64,000 bases of DNA from Cucumis sativus (GCF_000004075.3 NC_026661.2:3844001-3908000); one strand, 5' to 3'. Positions 34,517 through 47,626 are shown, numbered from the stretch's first letter. Notes: generated by a model not told the origin, from the sequence alone. Numbers and translations are program-made.

Positions 34517-36764
34517 ATGGGCTCTCTTACCAAAGTAAACCAAGGAAAACACCAACCACATGCAGTGTTCGTCCCATACCCATCTCAAGGCCACATAAGT
34601 CCCATGCTAAAGCTTGCAAAACTCTTTCACCACAAAGGCTTTCACATAACTTTTGTCAACACAGAATACAACCATAGACGTCTCCTTAGATCCTGAGGTC
34701 CCAACTCTTTGGATGGCTTGCCTGACTTTCATTTCAGAGCCATTCCCGACGGCCTCCCACCGTCCAACGGCAACGCCACCCAACATGTTCCTTCACTCTG
34801 CTATTCCACTTCCCGCAATTGTTTGGCTCCATTCTGTAGCCTCATTTCGGAGATCAACTCGAGTGGAACTGTTCCACCCGTTTCCTGTATTATTGGCGAT
34901 GGGATCATGACTTTCACTGTTTTTGCTGCCCAGGAATTTGGTATTCCCACTGCTGCGTTTTGGACGGCTAGTGCTTGTGGGTGCCTTGGATATATGCAGT
35001 ATGCTAAGCTTGTTGAACAGGGCTTGGTTCCTTTTAAAGGTATAAATTAACTTACAATCTACAGCTCTTGTTCGTTATCGTTTTTATTATTTTCTATCTG
35101 TCCTTTTTTTTCGTCCACTGATTATTTATGCTGTAGTGATTAGCACTGTGCCGCAAACATATCCTATCAATGCTTTTGAAATTTTGACATATAATTCCTA
35201 TAATTACATCCGTAGTAGCTTTGAAGATATTTTTGGGTAGATATCTATTGATGTAATAATAATCACTGATGAACATTAATTTTATGTTTTTGAATTGTTT
35301 GATCTAAAAAGGAGCATATAGCTTAGCTTGGATTGGCTTTTATCTCGTTTTTAGATTTAAAAAATGATGCAATTTTACCTTATAAGTTCTAGAATTAATT
35401 TTGATTTAGTTAAAATATTTTTAAATCTTACAATTCCATCTCTCAGATTTTAATTTTGTTCTTGGTTTTCAAGATTTAAACTTCAAACTTTGGTTTTTGA
35501 CTGTATATTAATGAGGTGTTAAATGTTTATTAATTAGTATTAAAAGTAATTGTGAGGTGAAAATTTTAAATTGATTTGTTCTCCAGATTTGATAATAATA
35601 TTTTTTATTATATAATAATTAAAAAAATTCCATGATACATGGATTGATTTAAAAGTATAAGTTATTGATAAAAATAAATTTAATATTGTATTATAATAGA
35701 GACTTAAACACACAACCTCTATTCACCAGCGTGCCTCTGATATTATCTTTAATCGCCTGGATATAACATCTTCTGCTCACAAATTAATTTGTATTTCTTT
35801 TGTAGATGAAAACTTCATGACTAACGGGGATCTAGAAGAAACAATAGAATGGATCCCGCCAATGGAGAAAATTAGCTTGAGAGACATTCCAAGCTTTATC
35901 AGAACAACAGACAAAGACGACATAATGCTCAACTTTTTCATCGAACAATTTGAAACATTCCCCAAAGCCAATGCAATAATCATAAATACATTTGATTCCT
36001 TAGAGCACCACGTGTTGGAAGCACTTTCCTCAAAACTCCCTCCCATTTACCCAATTGGTCCAATCAACTCATTAGTTGCCGAGTTAATCAAAGACGACAA
36101 AGTCAAGGACATCCGTTCAAATCTATGGGACGAGCAATCAGAATGCATGAAATGGCTTGATTCACAACAACCCAACTCAGTAGTTTACGTCAACTTTGGA
36201 AGCGTAACTGTGATGTCTCCTCAACACTTGGTGGAATTTGCATGGGGACTTGCCAATAGTGAGAAGCCCTTCTTGTGGATCGTAAGGCCGGATCTAGTGG
36301 AAGGGGAGACGGCATTGTTGCCGGCGGAGTTTTTGGTAGAAACGAAAGAAAGAGGGATGTTGGCGGATTGGTGTAACCAAGAAGAGGTTTTGAAACATTC
36401 TTCGGTTGGAGGGTTTTTGACGCATAGTGGATGGAACTCGACGATGGAGAGTATTGTGGGAGGAGTGGCTATGATATCGTGGCCGTTCTTTGCAGAACAA
36501 CAAACCAATTGTCGTTATTGTAAGACGGAGTGGGGAAATGGGTTGGAGATTGATAGCAATGTGAGGAGGGAGGATGTGGAGAAGCTTGTGAGGGAGTTGA
36601 TGGAAGGAGAAAAGGGTGAAGACATGAAGAGAAATGCCAAAGAGTGGAAGAGGAAGGCTGAAGAGGCTTGTAAGATTGGTGGGTCATCGCCAACAAATTT
36701 AGATCGAGTCATTTCTGAAATTCTTTCCAGCAAAGAAAAATCAAACCTCAACTCTCAAAATTAA
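34517..36764 (+). pseudogene. UGT85A: UGT85A-like copy C, nonsense codon at position 60
   Basis: join(34517..35039, 35806..36764), the same exon lengths (523 and 959) as copy B. The only clear lesion is TGA at 34,694-34,696, where copy B has CGA (Arg60 in the [12 protein letters not shown] stretch). This is a C-to-T change at a CpG, the commonest methylation-driven mutation. Everything after it is open, including the PSPG box (WCNQEEVLKHSSVGGF, then GWNSTMES and WPFFAEQQ). Otherwise it is very close to copy B. Made as read, the product would be 59 residues. Restarting at the next in-frame ATG (34,709) would lack the catalytic histidine. The intact remainder suggests the stop is recent or polymorphic between accessions. 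Confidence 0.88.
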
Positions 36765-39579
36765 CGGTGCTCATATTGGGTGGCCAAATAAGCACATATT
36801 AATTTTCATAAATCTAAAGAAGAAACTCTGTCTTCTTTGACGTTTCCTATTATTGATCTGTTTGTTTTATATTGGTATTGTTATGGTTTATTCAATATAA
36901 ATAAGTGAAAGTTCATTGGACTGTGTGCCAACGTATTGTTGAATAATGTAGATCTCCAATTTTAATTTGTTAAAATCAATTAACTATTTGAAAAGAAAAA
37001 GATACAATTAAGTAAATTCTAACTAATGGTTACACATATTTGTATAATAAATAGATAAATAAATATTTTGTCATTTTTTGCTACATTTAAACTATCACTT
37101 TGCTCAAGTTTCAATATTCTATATATTTTTAAAAATTTCAATAGTCACATATGCATCTCTAATTTTTATAAATGTAAAACTATCACTTTGCTTAGTTAAG
37201 TTGTGCCGATTGATACCCAAATACATCATGGAATTAAGACTTTCTTTTTAGCTTAATCATTTTAAAACACTAATAAAAAAATAAAACAGTACAAAATATC
37301 ATGTGAGATTCGAAAAACAAAATATGGAACTTGAAAGTGGTTGGCTCAAGCGCTATTTCAAAACGAAGAAATTAAATACAATAAATGAAAAAAAAATACT
37401 ACATAAATAAATTGTGGGTATATTTCATAATCTTGAGTTAGCCCGATCTTATCTTAATTCTTAACTTTATTCTATCAAGCCATAATTCATTTATAAACAT
37501 CAGCTCCCCTACTTCAAAGTATTATTTTAAAGATCGGCTATCACCGAGTCTTGTGCTGTGATTCAAATTTAGAAGTCTTGTGTCTAACCCTAGTTAGGTT
37601 TTTAGTTATCATGGCCTTTTCATTATACGACATATACAAACTTTATCATACTAGCGTAATTAAATCGAACTTGGCTTCTCCAACATCATTTTCAGATCTT
37701 TGGCCATATCTCTTCAATATCTAATCAAGTCCTTTTCTTTTCTTCTTTCTTCTTTTTGAAGAAGACCCAGTTAGGTCTTTGTCCCTTGATGCTCATAATT
37801 TATGTTATATACCCTTTTTTATTTGCAACAGATTAAACATATGAGCTTAGATCTTTTATAGTTTAGGGGTAGCCCCTGGAGCCCCTGATAATTATGAACT
37901 CAAACGGGAATACTGACCAAATCGTGATTGTATTCATATATATAATGCATATGAAACACACATGTTATCAAACAATTGTAAGGCTGTTAAAGCAACATTA
38001 AACCTCAAACCCCCTTCCACATATTATGTTTGTAGAATAATAATGAAAAGAGACGTACTGCTATATCTAATTAACTTCAATAATGTTAACAGTTTGTGGA
38101 AAGAAAAGTATAGGTTGAAAGAAAAAGACACATATTTTTCTATTCTCAGGATTTAAATTCAAAAATGCTATATCCAATTATAAGATTTTGAAGACAACTT
38201 TGAACACATACTCAATTTTAGAGATAGGTTAATTAGTGTGGATTATTGATATGATTCATGATACTCTCTTTCAATATTATCATTAGTTATATCACACAAA
38301 CTTACAAAATCATTATTTGTTTTGTTAGTTTACTTTTTATCTGTCCTTTCCTAAACCTGTCAATTTTCATAAAAGTTAAATAGTAGTTTTTAGAAGTGAC
38401 ATTTGCAAAAATAGCAAAAAAAAACATTACCATATTAAGACTCATGTCACTACATTTTTTAAAATTATCGTCGTCTAATATATATAATTTATTTATTATA
38501 TTTGTTATATTTAGAAAATGTTTGAATAGTGTTGAAAATTTTGTTGTCTTTGAAATTTGGAAATATGAAAAGATGGTAAGAAATTTAGAGTAAACAAACA
38601 TAATTTTTGAAAACTAAAAACTGGTAAAGGTATTGCTAGATTATTTGATTTGACTCAACTATGTGATTGAGACACAATAATATATAATTAGATTGCAGTC
38701 ATCTTTTGAGTTTTGTGTAAGAGTTGTTCAAAAAATAATAATTTTTTTAAAATTCTATTTTTATTTAAACACTCAAGATAAAAATTTCATAAAATAAAAA
38801 TACATGTGTGTAATTTCTTAAAATAAAAATAAAAACCAACTTATTTTATAAATTCTTATTTTTTTTCAAAATCTATTTAAAATGGGTGTCAAACAGGTGG
38901 ATTTATCTCAAAAACAACTTTAAAAAAAGAAGTTAAAAGGTATTTCAAACATAGAGAAATTCAATACATCAATATCATGTACAACTTTACCAATCTAATC
39001 AATGGAAGAGTCCATGAGCATCTTATCAAACATTATCAGATTGCACTTAATTGTAGAAGACAAAGCTTAATCTTCAATTATTAGAAAAGTCCAACATTGA
39101 ATTGACTAGAGAATTTGATACATAGAATGCAGTATAGCCACAAAAACATGGTAAAACTCAAAGGAATTTCCTGCTGGGATTTATTATTATGACAAACTAG
39201 TCAATTTCATATGATTATCTTAGCATTCCTGTTGAGGATAGCCTTAGTGATTGATTAGTATGCATTTCATCTTCTCATTTCAAACTATCAGTCGGTTAAT
39301 TAACATTTTCTAATTAATTTGGCTAAGCATGAGATACAAGTAAGATCAAAATAGTTACTAGCAAGAAGGAACTGCAACAAGAACCAACCCAGATTCTCCT
39401 TTATTATCACATCGTTTACAATTACATCTATTGCAAATTTTATTTTTCATGCCATTTTAGTTTCTTACAAACTTCAATAAACCCCCCCTCAGGTTATCTT
39501 GGAGCATCAAGAATTCAAATTGAGAAAAAGGCAAAAAAAAATAATACTAAAATGTACAAACAATTTTAAAAGACAATCA
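36765..39579. other. Spacer between UGT C and SERK
   Basis: No gene seen. Homologous to 15,674-20,445. The convergent UGT (plus) and SERK (minus) 3' UTRs must lie here. It shares the short palindrome-like AGGGGTAGCCCCT near 37,864 with unit B (17,780). Confidence 0.6.
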
Positions 39580-42500
39580 TCATCTTGGAGAAGACAACTC
39601 ATCAGGAGGAAGATGAGAAATGGAATCAACTAAATGGGGAGATCTACTCCGGGGGTAAGAATGAACCGTATTATTGAAGTTTTGGCGTGAGCTCTCTTCT
39701 TTCTGCCAGTCCTCCCATCTCTCAGCTAAACCATTGCCTTCCAGCATTTGCATCACCTCCGACATTTTTGGTCGTTCCACCGGGGAGCTTTGCGTGCAAA
39801 GAACAGCAATTTGAATTACCTGCTCTAGTTCTTCTTCTGCATAATTACCTCCGAGATCGGGATCGACCAACGTTGCCAGTTTCTTATCATTTAGAAGTCC
39901 TTTTACCTTCAGTTTTGAGTTAATATGTCAGCCACCTTATATCATGCAAGTGTTTGTTTATTACTAGGAAGATCAAAATACCAACTGATCAGCAAGAAAA
40001 AACATATAAAAATGTAATGAGTAACACTAAAACTCTAGCAGTGATACTGAGGATCACAAGAGGATCAACTGAAAGTATGCTTGTGGGAGAAATTGCAAAA
40101 CAAGTCCGGAAGAATAAGAGATATTACAATCTCATTGACACAACACTCTGGGAGGGATAGTTTGGGGAGACTCTCAACAAGCTGTAAAGGTTGAGAGATT
40201 TTAGAATTTCGTTATTTCAATAGAATGCCACGAGGCCTTTTACGCATATCATCCATTCCTTTGATTGAACGAGAAAAAACTGAGCAAGGGCCGCCATATG
40301 AGAATCAAATTCACAGTTATTCTAAAAGCATTTGTGAGAATCCAAGTTGGAGGTATATAGGTAAGATTAGTATGATACTAATAAAAGGTGTTGTGGGTCA
40401 TTAACTATTGGTCTGTTGGATATAAATAATGGGAGTTATGGACCATAGAGCGTGTAGATGATTTTGGTGAAAGCTTCCATTGGGAGACTTTGGGAGAGAG
40501 ATAGCCCTCTCGAAAAGCTATTGGTATATTACCTTTTTTTAATATTGTAATATATTGCTATCTTTTGTATTCTTTTTGTAGTTTCCTTGGTATTTTATGC
40601 TAAAAAGGGGTTTGATTGTGTAATTAATTAGTTGTCTTATTATGTAAGTTGAATTCAGTGGCCAGAGAACCATCCCCTCCAAGCCTGTCAATAAAAAGTA
40701 AATACAATGACAAAAATCAAACCATTTTGCTTTCATGAACTTTATTTTGAGCCGTTTGCTAATATGAGACATTAGTGAATATTATTATTTAATGCTGGGC
40801 ACTCTTAAAATGGCACAAGAATTTAGAGTAGAGAGCAATACATACCCAATCAAGCAACATGACATCGTCATCTTTTGCTAACCGAGCAAGATCAAAGGCT
40901 TTCTGTCCAGTTACGAGTTCAAGAAGCATTACTCCATAACCAAAAACATCAGTTTTTTCAGAAGACTTTCCAGACGAGAGGTACTCTGGGGGTATATGCC
41001 CAATTGTTCCACGAACAGCAGTTGTGACGTGAGTGTCCTTGTAGTTCATGAGTTTAGCCAACCCAAAATCTCCAACAACAGCCACATATTCATCATCTAA
41101 TAATATATTTGCAGCTTTCACATCACGGTGAATAATTTTAGGATCACAATGATTATGTAAATATTCAAGTCCTCGTGCAGCCCCTAAAGCAACTTGTTTA
41201 CGTATTGCCCAGTTGAGTGGTGGTTGGGATTGCTTACGCTCTAGAATATTTAACATAGGTTAGTAGAAGATAAACTGATCATATGAAATGAACGCAGAAC
41301 AAGAATCACTTATTTGGGTTTCAAGAACCATTCTTGAGTATGCTGTTTTAGCTTTGTAACGATGATGAGATAAATTTTAACATTGATCCACTTTTTCAGG
41401 AGGAAAAACAAGTTTGAGTCAAGATTTACCCCTTAAGCATGATGCTAGACTTCCATTAGCCATATAAGGATAGACAAGCAATCGTTCAGTTGGTGACATG
41501 CAAAATCCATTAAGACGGAGTAGATTACGGTGGACAGCCATGCTGATCATCTCTACTTCAGCCTGAAATTGAAGCTCTCCAACCTCAGCTCGCTCCTCTT
41601 TCAATCGTTTTACAGCCACAAGAGAACCATCAGCCAAACGACCCTTATAGACCTTGCCAAATCCACCTTTGCCTAAAATGTTCTGTGGGCTAAAATAATC
41701 AGTGGCAACTTGCAGCTCGCGTAGAGAATATTTTTTTAGCTGCCCCAGGTTAATTTCAGGATCTTCTTCAGCTACATGTACACGTTAATGTAATCAATCA
41801 AGTGTGGCATAGAAACAAGAAATACTGCACATACTAATAAGAAATCTTCTAGTTAACCAACCAGGTACATCAAAGAAATGTTGCTGTGGAGTTCTTTGTC
41901 GCCAAAGAGTAAATGCAATAGCAGGCACAAGTACCAACAAAGAAGCAGCAGCAACAATTGCTCCAACTTGATTCCATTAGGTCCATCACCTCAAGTAAAA
42001 AAAATGTTGAATGATCAATCCAAGTCCTTTGGAAGAAGTAAATTCCATTTAAAATAACAATAATAAATACTAACTTTGAGAAGAAGTTTGAATCAGCAGA
42101 GCTCCTAATTTTGAGAGGATAAAATATGTTGTTGATCTGTGCATTAGGAATTGGAGTCAAAGATTCAAGCCCAAAATTTTGGCTCAATTTCATTTCTGGT
42201 AGGAATAAATGGTATGTGACCATTCGTATAGAGTTGCATTGTTTTATGAATGAACATGTATTTTCGAAAATAACCAATTTGAAGAAAACACGCAAATGTT
42301 CGAATAACCACGAATAGTCTATAAATACAACTCTTCTTCAAATTTTTCCATAATGATTTTCTCTCGTAGACATTTCTCACTTTTGTAAATTTTGTTCAAG
42401 TTCGATTTATAACAAAGTATAGATAGTTGGATCTTATGAACGAGGTATTACTTCAATGAGAAAGTTAATCTATTCTATCCTAGGAGACAATTACTCATGA

Positions 42501-45500
42501 AACTTAGGCACTAGAGGGAACAAAATTATCTCAAGAAGACAATGTAAATTCGTTGGGCTTGAATTCTATTTTATATACCAATTTTTTTTTTCTCTCATGA
42601 TATTATTCATATAACATTTCCTTGACCCAAGAGAAATTCTATTTGATTGGTTAAATTTTTTGGAGGATCTTTTGATTAATATCAAAGGTGAGTTATCAAA
42701 ACAAGAAAAATTAGATGGTGGAGAAACCAATTATGGATGAGTTACCTTTTCTTTTATAGAGAATTATAACTTTTATTGAGAAAAAAAATGAAAGAATGCA
42801 AGGATATACAAAAGAAACTCAGTCCACAGAAACGCCCCGACTAAAAGAAGGGGACAACTAAGTAAAATGTCACCAATTGAATAATTACAAAAGGTCTTCA
42901 AAATCAAAGCCTAAAGAAAAACATGAAATCTAATCAAAGATCAATCCTCAATATGATCCCTTTCTCTACCACGAAACACCTGACCGTTCCTCTCCCCAAA
43001 TGCCCCACAAGATAGCACACGCCCAGGCAAGCTATAAAAAAAAAAAAAAAAAACCCTCTCTCTAAAGGGCGATGAAGGAAGAACTCCTCGATCGTGGCAC
43101 AAATGCCCCGATGGCCAGCATGGCTAACACCAAACTCTTGCTAAAAAAAACTCCACATAGCTCGCGCATACTGACAATCTCAAAAAAGGTGATCAAGGTC
43201 TTCCTCCGTCTTTGTTGAAAGAAGAGACCGTGCTGGCCCCTCGCCATTGAAGAGAAGAAAAATAACAAAATTTTATTCCAGCATGTTATTTTAGTGTGAC
43301 AGTGATGAATTGCGTCAAGAGTTTCTCTTATTGTTTATTCAAGTTACTGGGTTGTGGAACTTGAATTTAAATAGTTCTTTGTTGTACTTTTGGGAAGAGA
43401 GATTTGTAAGCATATTTTCAAGTGTGGTTTTTCAATCTCCATTATATTAAAACCCTCAGTTGCAGAAAATTAGATGTAGTCTAGAGTTCGGGGCGAACTA
43501 GTATATTTCTTTTTATATTGTTTTATTTCCCTCCTTTGTTTTATTATTTACAATTTTATGAACGATTTATTTGGCTCAACCTGTGGAAGTGGGAGTGAGA
43601 GATATAATTTAGTTTATTCGACATTTATTTATATCTAGCCTAAATTCCCAACATTGTGAAATTTAGGTCTTCTTGTATAGAAGAGAGATGTTACACCAAA
43701 TCGCATATCAAATATATATCTAGAAACATATCTCGAAGCAATGGTATCTAATACATATCCAATATTGATTTTTTGTCTCACATGAAGTATTTATGCTTCA
43801 TATTTAGGTCTTCTCGTGTAGAAGAGAGATGTTACACCAAATCACATATCAAATATATATCTAGAAACATAACTGGAAAGTATTTGGGAGCAATGGTATT
43901 GATATATATCCAATATAGATTTTTTGTCTCACATGAAGTATTTATGCTTCATAGCACCAGCGACGGATTTAGCATAGGCTCAGGGGGACTCGAGCAATGG
44001 CGAATCCAGAAATCATATGTAGGGGGGCACTACATAACAAAAAAGATAGATGTAGTAAATGAGATTTGAACCTAGGATATTGGGGTTTTGAAGAGGGCAC
44101 GACTACTTTACCAAAGGTAAAATTTAGTAATTCTAAAGCATTATTTAATATATATTGTAATCTAACACTCCAAAATTAACATTAAAATATAAAAACGAGG
44201 AATGTGAGAGGGAACACGTGCCCCCCTAACCCCTTAATAAATCCGGCCCTGTGCTCGAGTCCCTCCTCAACTTTATGCTCTTTATATTACATATATATAT
44301 AAAATTGATATAATATCAATTCTAGAAGTTAAAGTTCAATGTTAAAATGGTCTCCTAGCCCCCACTAAACATGTGTTCAAGCCTCACTCCTTACATTTTT
44401 TTTCCATATCATTTTTACTAATCTATAAAACCCTATCGTGGATCCATCATTGATTCATAGGGCATAACTACTTTCCTCATGAGTATTGTTTTCTTTATAA
44501 AAATTGTGATTAAACTATACAATTTACAAAATACGTGTTTGCAAAAGCAGAAACAATGTAAAGAACGGTAGAATTCAACAAACATAATTTCAGTTCCATC
44601 TAAATTGAAAAGAGGTAAAAATGATGTATTACATACTTTTGTATAAATGCTAACTAAGCATACCTGAAGATGTTCGTGGTGTATCTGTCCTTTGGGGAGG
44701 AGGAGCAGAGGGAGAATTTCGAAGACGATTATTGGCAAAACTACAAAAAGTGGAAAGATATCAGCCCTAATTTTTTTTACTAGAAACCAAAATTACAAGA
44801 ACCACAATAGAGATCATCTGAGAATGAAATCGTTAGAAGAAAAAAATCATTAAAAGAACTGTGGTTGGTATTAAATATTTCATCAAATTATCTTATCATC
44901 CATTTGATAACAATGAATTAGTTTTTGAAATGATTGTAAATGGAAAAACTGCTAAAAATATTTACAAAATAAATGCTAATAGGCTCGTCGATTTCTATCA
45001 ATGCCACAAATAGACACCGATAAAAGCTTATGGATAGACACTGATAAAGGTGAAATAAGGAATGCTAAATAAAATTGTCCCACTGTTGGGGGGTTGGTTT
45101 CCAAATTTGAGGTGGGTTGGAAAAATTGATCTTATTCCAGATTACTTAAACTCAAGTAAAACTTCTTTAATCTTATTCCTCCATTCTCATTCACAGCAAG
45201 TAAACGGAGCCTTATAATTACATCATATAGTGACAAATCTATAGCACATTGAAGATATGCAAACCTGATTGGTGTGAAAAGAGAAAATGAACCATTGACA
45301 GGGATGACTCCTGTTAGAAGGTTATTTGAAAGATCCCTGAAACAAAAATTGGGTGGATATAGTTGTCATCGAGGGAACACCTCAAAGTACTAATGTAATA
45401 ATAATTAAAGGTAATGAAAAGCGGTAAAGTGTCAACAAGTAGATTTGATGCAAGACTTACAGAAGTTGAAGTGGAACAGTGGTTAAAGACATTGGAATGG

Positions 45501-47626
45501 TTCCTGATAAGCTATTGTTGTTCAGACGCCTGTATATCACCACCAACAAAGAGAAATATAAAAGCTGTTTTTAGGGGAGTCAGATGTTCCCATCAATGTA
45601 CGATAATAGTAGAAGAAAATTCATGTTGTTACAAACCTATTGGTAAAACATATACATTTTTTAAACATAAATTTCAGCAGAAAATTGATATTACAAATAG
45701 AAAAATAAACGTAACAAGATGAAAAAGAAATTACTACATACAAGGTAGTTAGTTTTGTAAGTTTGCCCAGAGTATCAGGTATTGGACCAGATAAACTGTT
45801 AGAATAAAGATCCAAGCTCTCCAAGTTTTTCAAATTTCCAAATCGTTTTGGAATTGTTCCACTGATGTTGTTGCTGTAGAGTTCCCTGACATAGATTAAT
45901 GAATGATTTTCAAACCACCATATGCATAAATAAGATATCCTCTTAACATGTTTCACTAGTGTTATTAATTAAAAAGTTACCTGTCAGAGATCAATGAATG
46001 ACTTTCAAACCAATAACAACATGCATATAATTTAAAAAGGACATCGGATCAAAACAATCTATACAATCTAAAATCTAAAATTGGGCTTCAAAATTACTCA
46101 AAACAAGTCTTTTTCTATTAATCAAAATCTTGCAAATACAGGAGATTGACCTATTTATAGAATACCAATTACTTAGAGAATACCCAACTGACAAACAAAC
46201 TAATAAAACCAACAACTATGTCCTTCTAATAATTAACAATAAACAATTTCAAACAAAACATTACAAGACTTTCTAATCTTACTATTTCATTTCCCTCTTG
46301 TGTAAAAAAATAACTCCTCCTCCGATTCAAAGATAATGAAGTGGAAGATTGTTTTCCACATATCAAAGCAGTATACGATGCTGTAGCTAACTTGGCTAAC
46401 TGTCACCATCTGTCACTAATTTCTTTTTCCTTAACCCGAAATTGTGTGAGTGACTCATGTGTATTCTACTACTACTTGAAAGTTCCTCTGAATTGTCCTC
46501 ATTAAAATAAGCAATGGCACAACACAAAAATTCTTCCTCCAGCTTAGTCAAAATAGATTGAGAAGGTCCTTCACTTTTATTTGGTTCAGGTTACCACAGC
46601 TTTTCATTAACTTGTCACCCAAGTGGTAATGAAACTATTTCTAGTTCCTGTTCAAGTCTCCAATAATCCTAGAATCATCGTTTGGTTTCTCAATGCGCAT
46701 ACAGGCATTAGTTAAGCCAAGTAGAAATTAATCAACTTTCACAGTTAACAAAGAACAGAAAATATACTATTTGGTTGCTAATATTAAAATTTCACCACCA
46801 CCTTCATTGTGTCAGCAATAATACTAAGTACTGTGCATGGTTGAGAATTAGAGACTGAAAGAGATAATAGTCATCAGTGCTAAGACCGAAAAGAGAAGGG
46901 GTGAAAACAAATAATATACAACACAAAAAGGAAATAAGAATAGACTTCCCCTTAAATCAGAATGACTTACAAGTACCGCAAGTTTTTGAGTTGATCAAGC
47001 TGTGGAACCAGTTTTCCAGACAGATTCGCATTACCGAGATCACTGTGCAAAATAGTCACAGGAAACATTTTCCATATAAATTCTAGTAAGCTGTGACTAA
47101 TTAGAGAAACAAAACAGTGTAGGATAAACAAACTTACACACGTACAACACTGTCATTTCCATCACATGTAATATGAAACCATGTGCAAGGATTCATAAGG
47201 AGGGAATTCCAACTTTCCAAGGCATTATTGGGGTCAACCAGACTCAGCTTGAAGGCATTTAGTGCATCACCTGTTTAAGACCCACAAAGAAATTGGGAAC
47301 ATACACATTGATATATCTCAATTACACAATTTTTTCGAATCCAATCAACAACTTCATATAGAACCATTCAAAAAGGAAATTATTCCAACATAATCTATAC
47401 AGCCAGTAATGGGAATTCAACCACACGTCCGGTGGACTTCCACCAAATACGATGTTCTTGTAGATAAAATAAATGAAAAAATGGAACAAGAAAAAAAGTA
47501 GGAGAATCACAAACCTTCCCCGTTAGCAGAAACCCGTAAAACGAACCCCATAACGAAAATTAAGCACAGGAAAGAAAAAACATCTGAAAACACCAACTTT
47601 AATCTGCCCATTTCATTGCTTCTCAT
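39580..47626 (-). CDS. SERK: SERK/BAK1-like LRR receptor kinase, 11 exons
   Basis: Plasma-membrane co-receptor family for brassinosteroid and immune receptors. Exons (complement): 47515..47626, 47138..47270, 46971..47042, 45742..45885, 45461..45529, 45265..45336, 44664..44740, 41862..41966, 41430..41771, 40846..41240, 39580..39906. Sum 1848 bases, 615 residues, normal for SERKs, with the family's 133/72/144/72-type exon sizes. Order: signal peptide, N-terminal cap ([10 protein letters not shown]), about five LRRs ([24 protein letters not shown]), short Pro/Ser-rich segment, transmembrane helix ([10 protein letters not shown]), kinase with [34 protein letters not shown]. Oddities: exon 5 is one codon short (69 bases); the usual IAPEY is IPPEY; the C-terminus ends ELSSPR, not the usual SGPR type. 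Exon 8 keeps frame only with the acceptor at 41,968-41,967. The expected acceptor 23 bases earlier (exon from 41,989) leaves a one-base deficit. Start chosen at the ATG giving [10 protein letters not shown]; the MGRLK methionine at 47,611 is an alternative. Confidence 0.85.
42745..43270 (-). mobile_element. LINE 3'-end fragment in SERK intron 7
   Basis: The minus strand gives EDLDHLF, a stop in place of Trp, then [10 protein letters not shown], the zinc-binding tail motif of plant LINE reverse transcriptases. It runs on to [13 protein letters not shown]-like sequence and an AATAAAA-containing tail near 42,785. Frame breaks are numerous and there is a run of about 20 A (T on the coding strand) near 43,040. 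It lies between SERK exons 7 and 8 in the same orientation as the gene and accounts for part of the large 2.7-kb intron. Confidence 0.65.
43662..43953. repeat. Tandem duplication, about 141 and 151 bp
   Basis: Two diverged copies, 43,662-43,802 and 43,803-43,953, each from TTTAGGTCTTCT through GAAGAGAGATGTTACACC to GAAGTATTTATGCTTCATA. They sit within SERK intron 7. Confidence 0.85.
45886..46970 (-). other. SERK intron 3 (about 1.1 kb)
   Basis: Between the exons ending at 46,971 and starting at 45,885. AT-rich, with donor GTAAGT and acceptor TGTCAG. I see no gene or element within it. Confidence 0.7.

Larger units (their letters stand above)
33700..40690 (+). repeat. Tandem unit C (partner of unit B)
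   Basis: Collinear with 12,656-26,755 minus copia element 2 and the 865-base extra segment. The right limit falls in SERK intron 10, at about 40,690. Confidence 0.8.

Noticed and set aside
42126-42380. Frames in SERK intron 7 near exon 8
   Set aside because: They end at or run through the splice region and have no domain; intron sequence.
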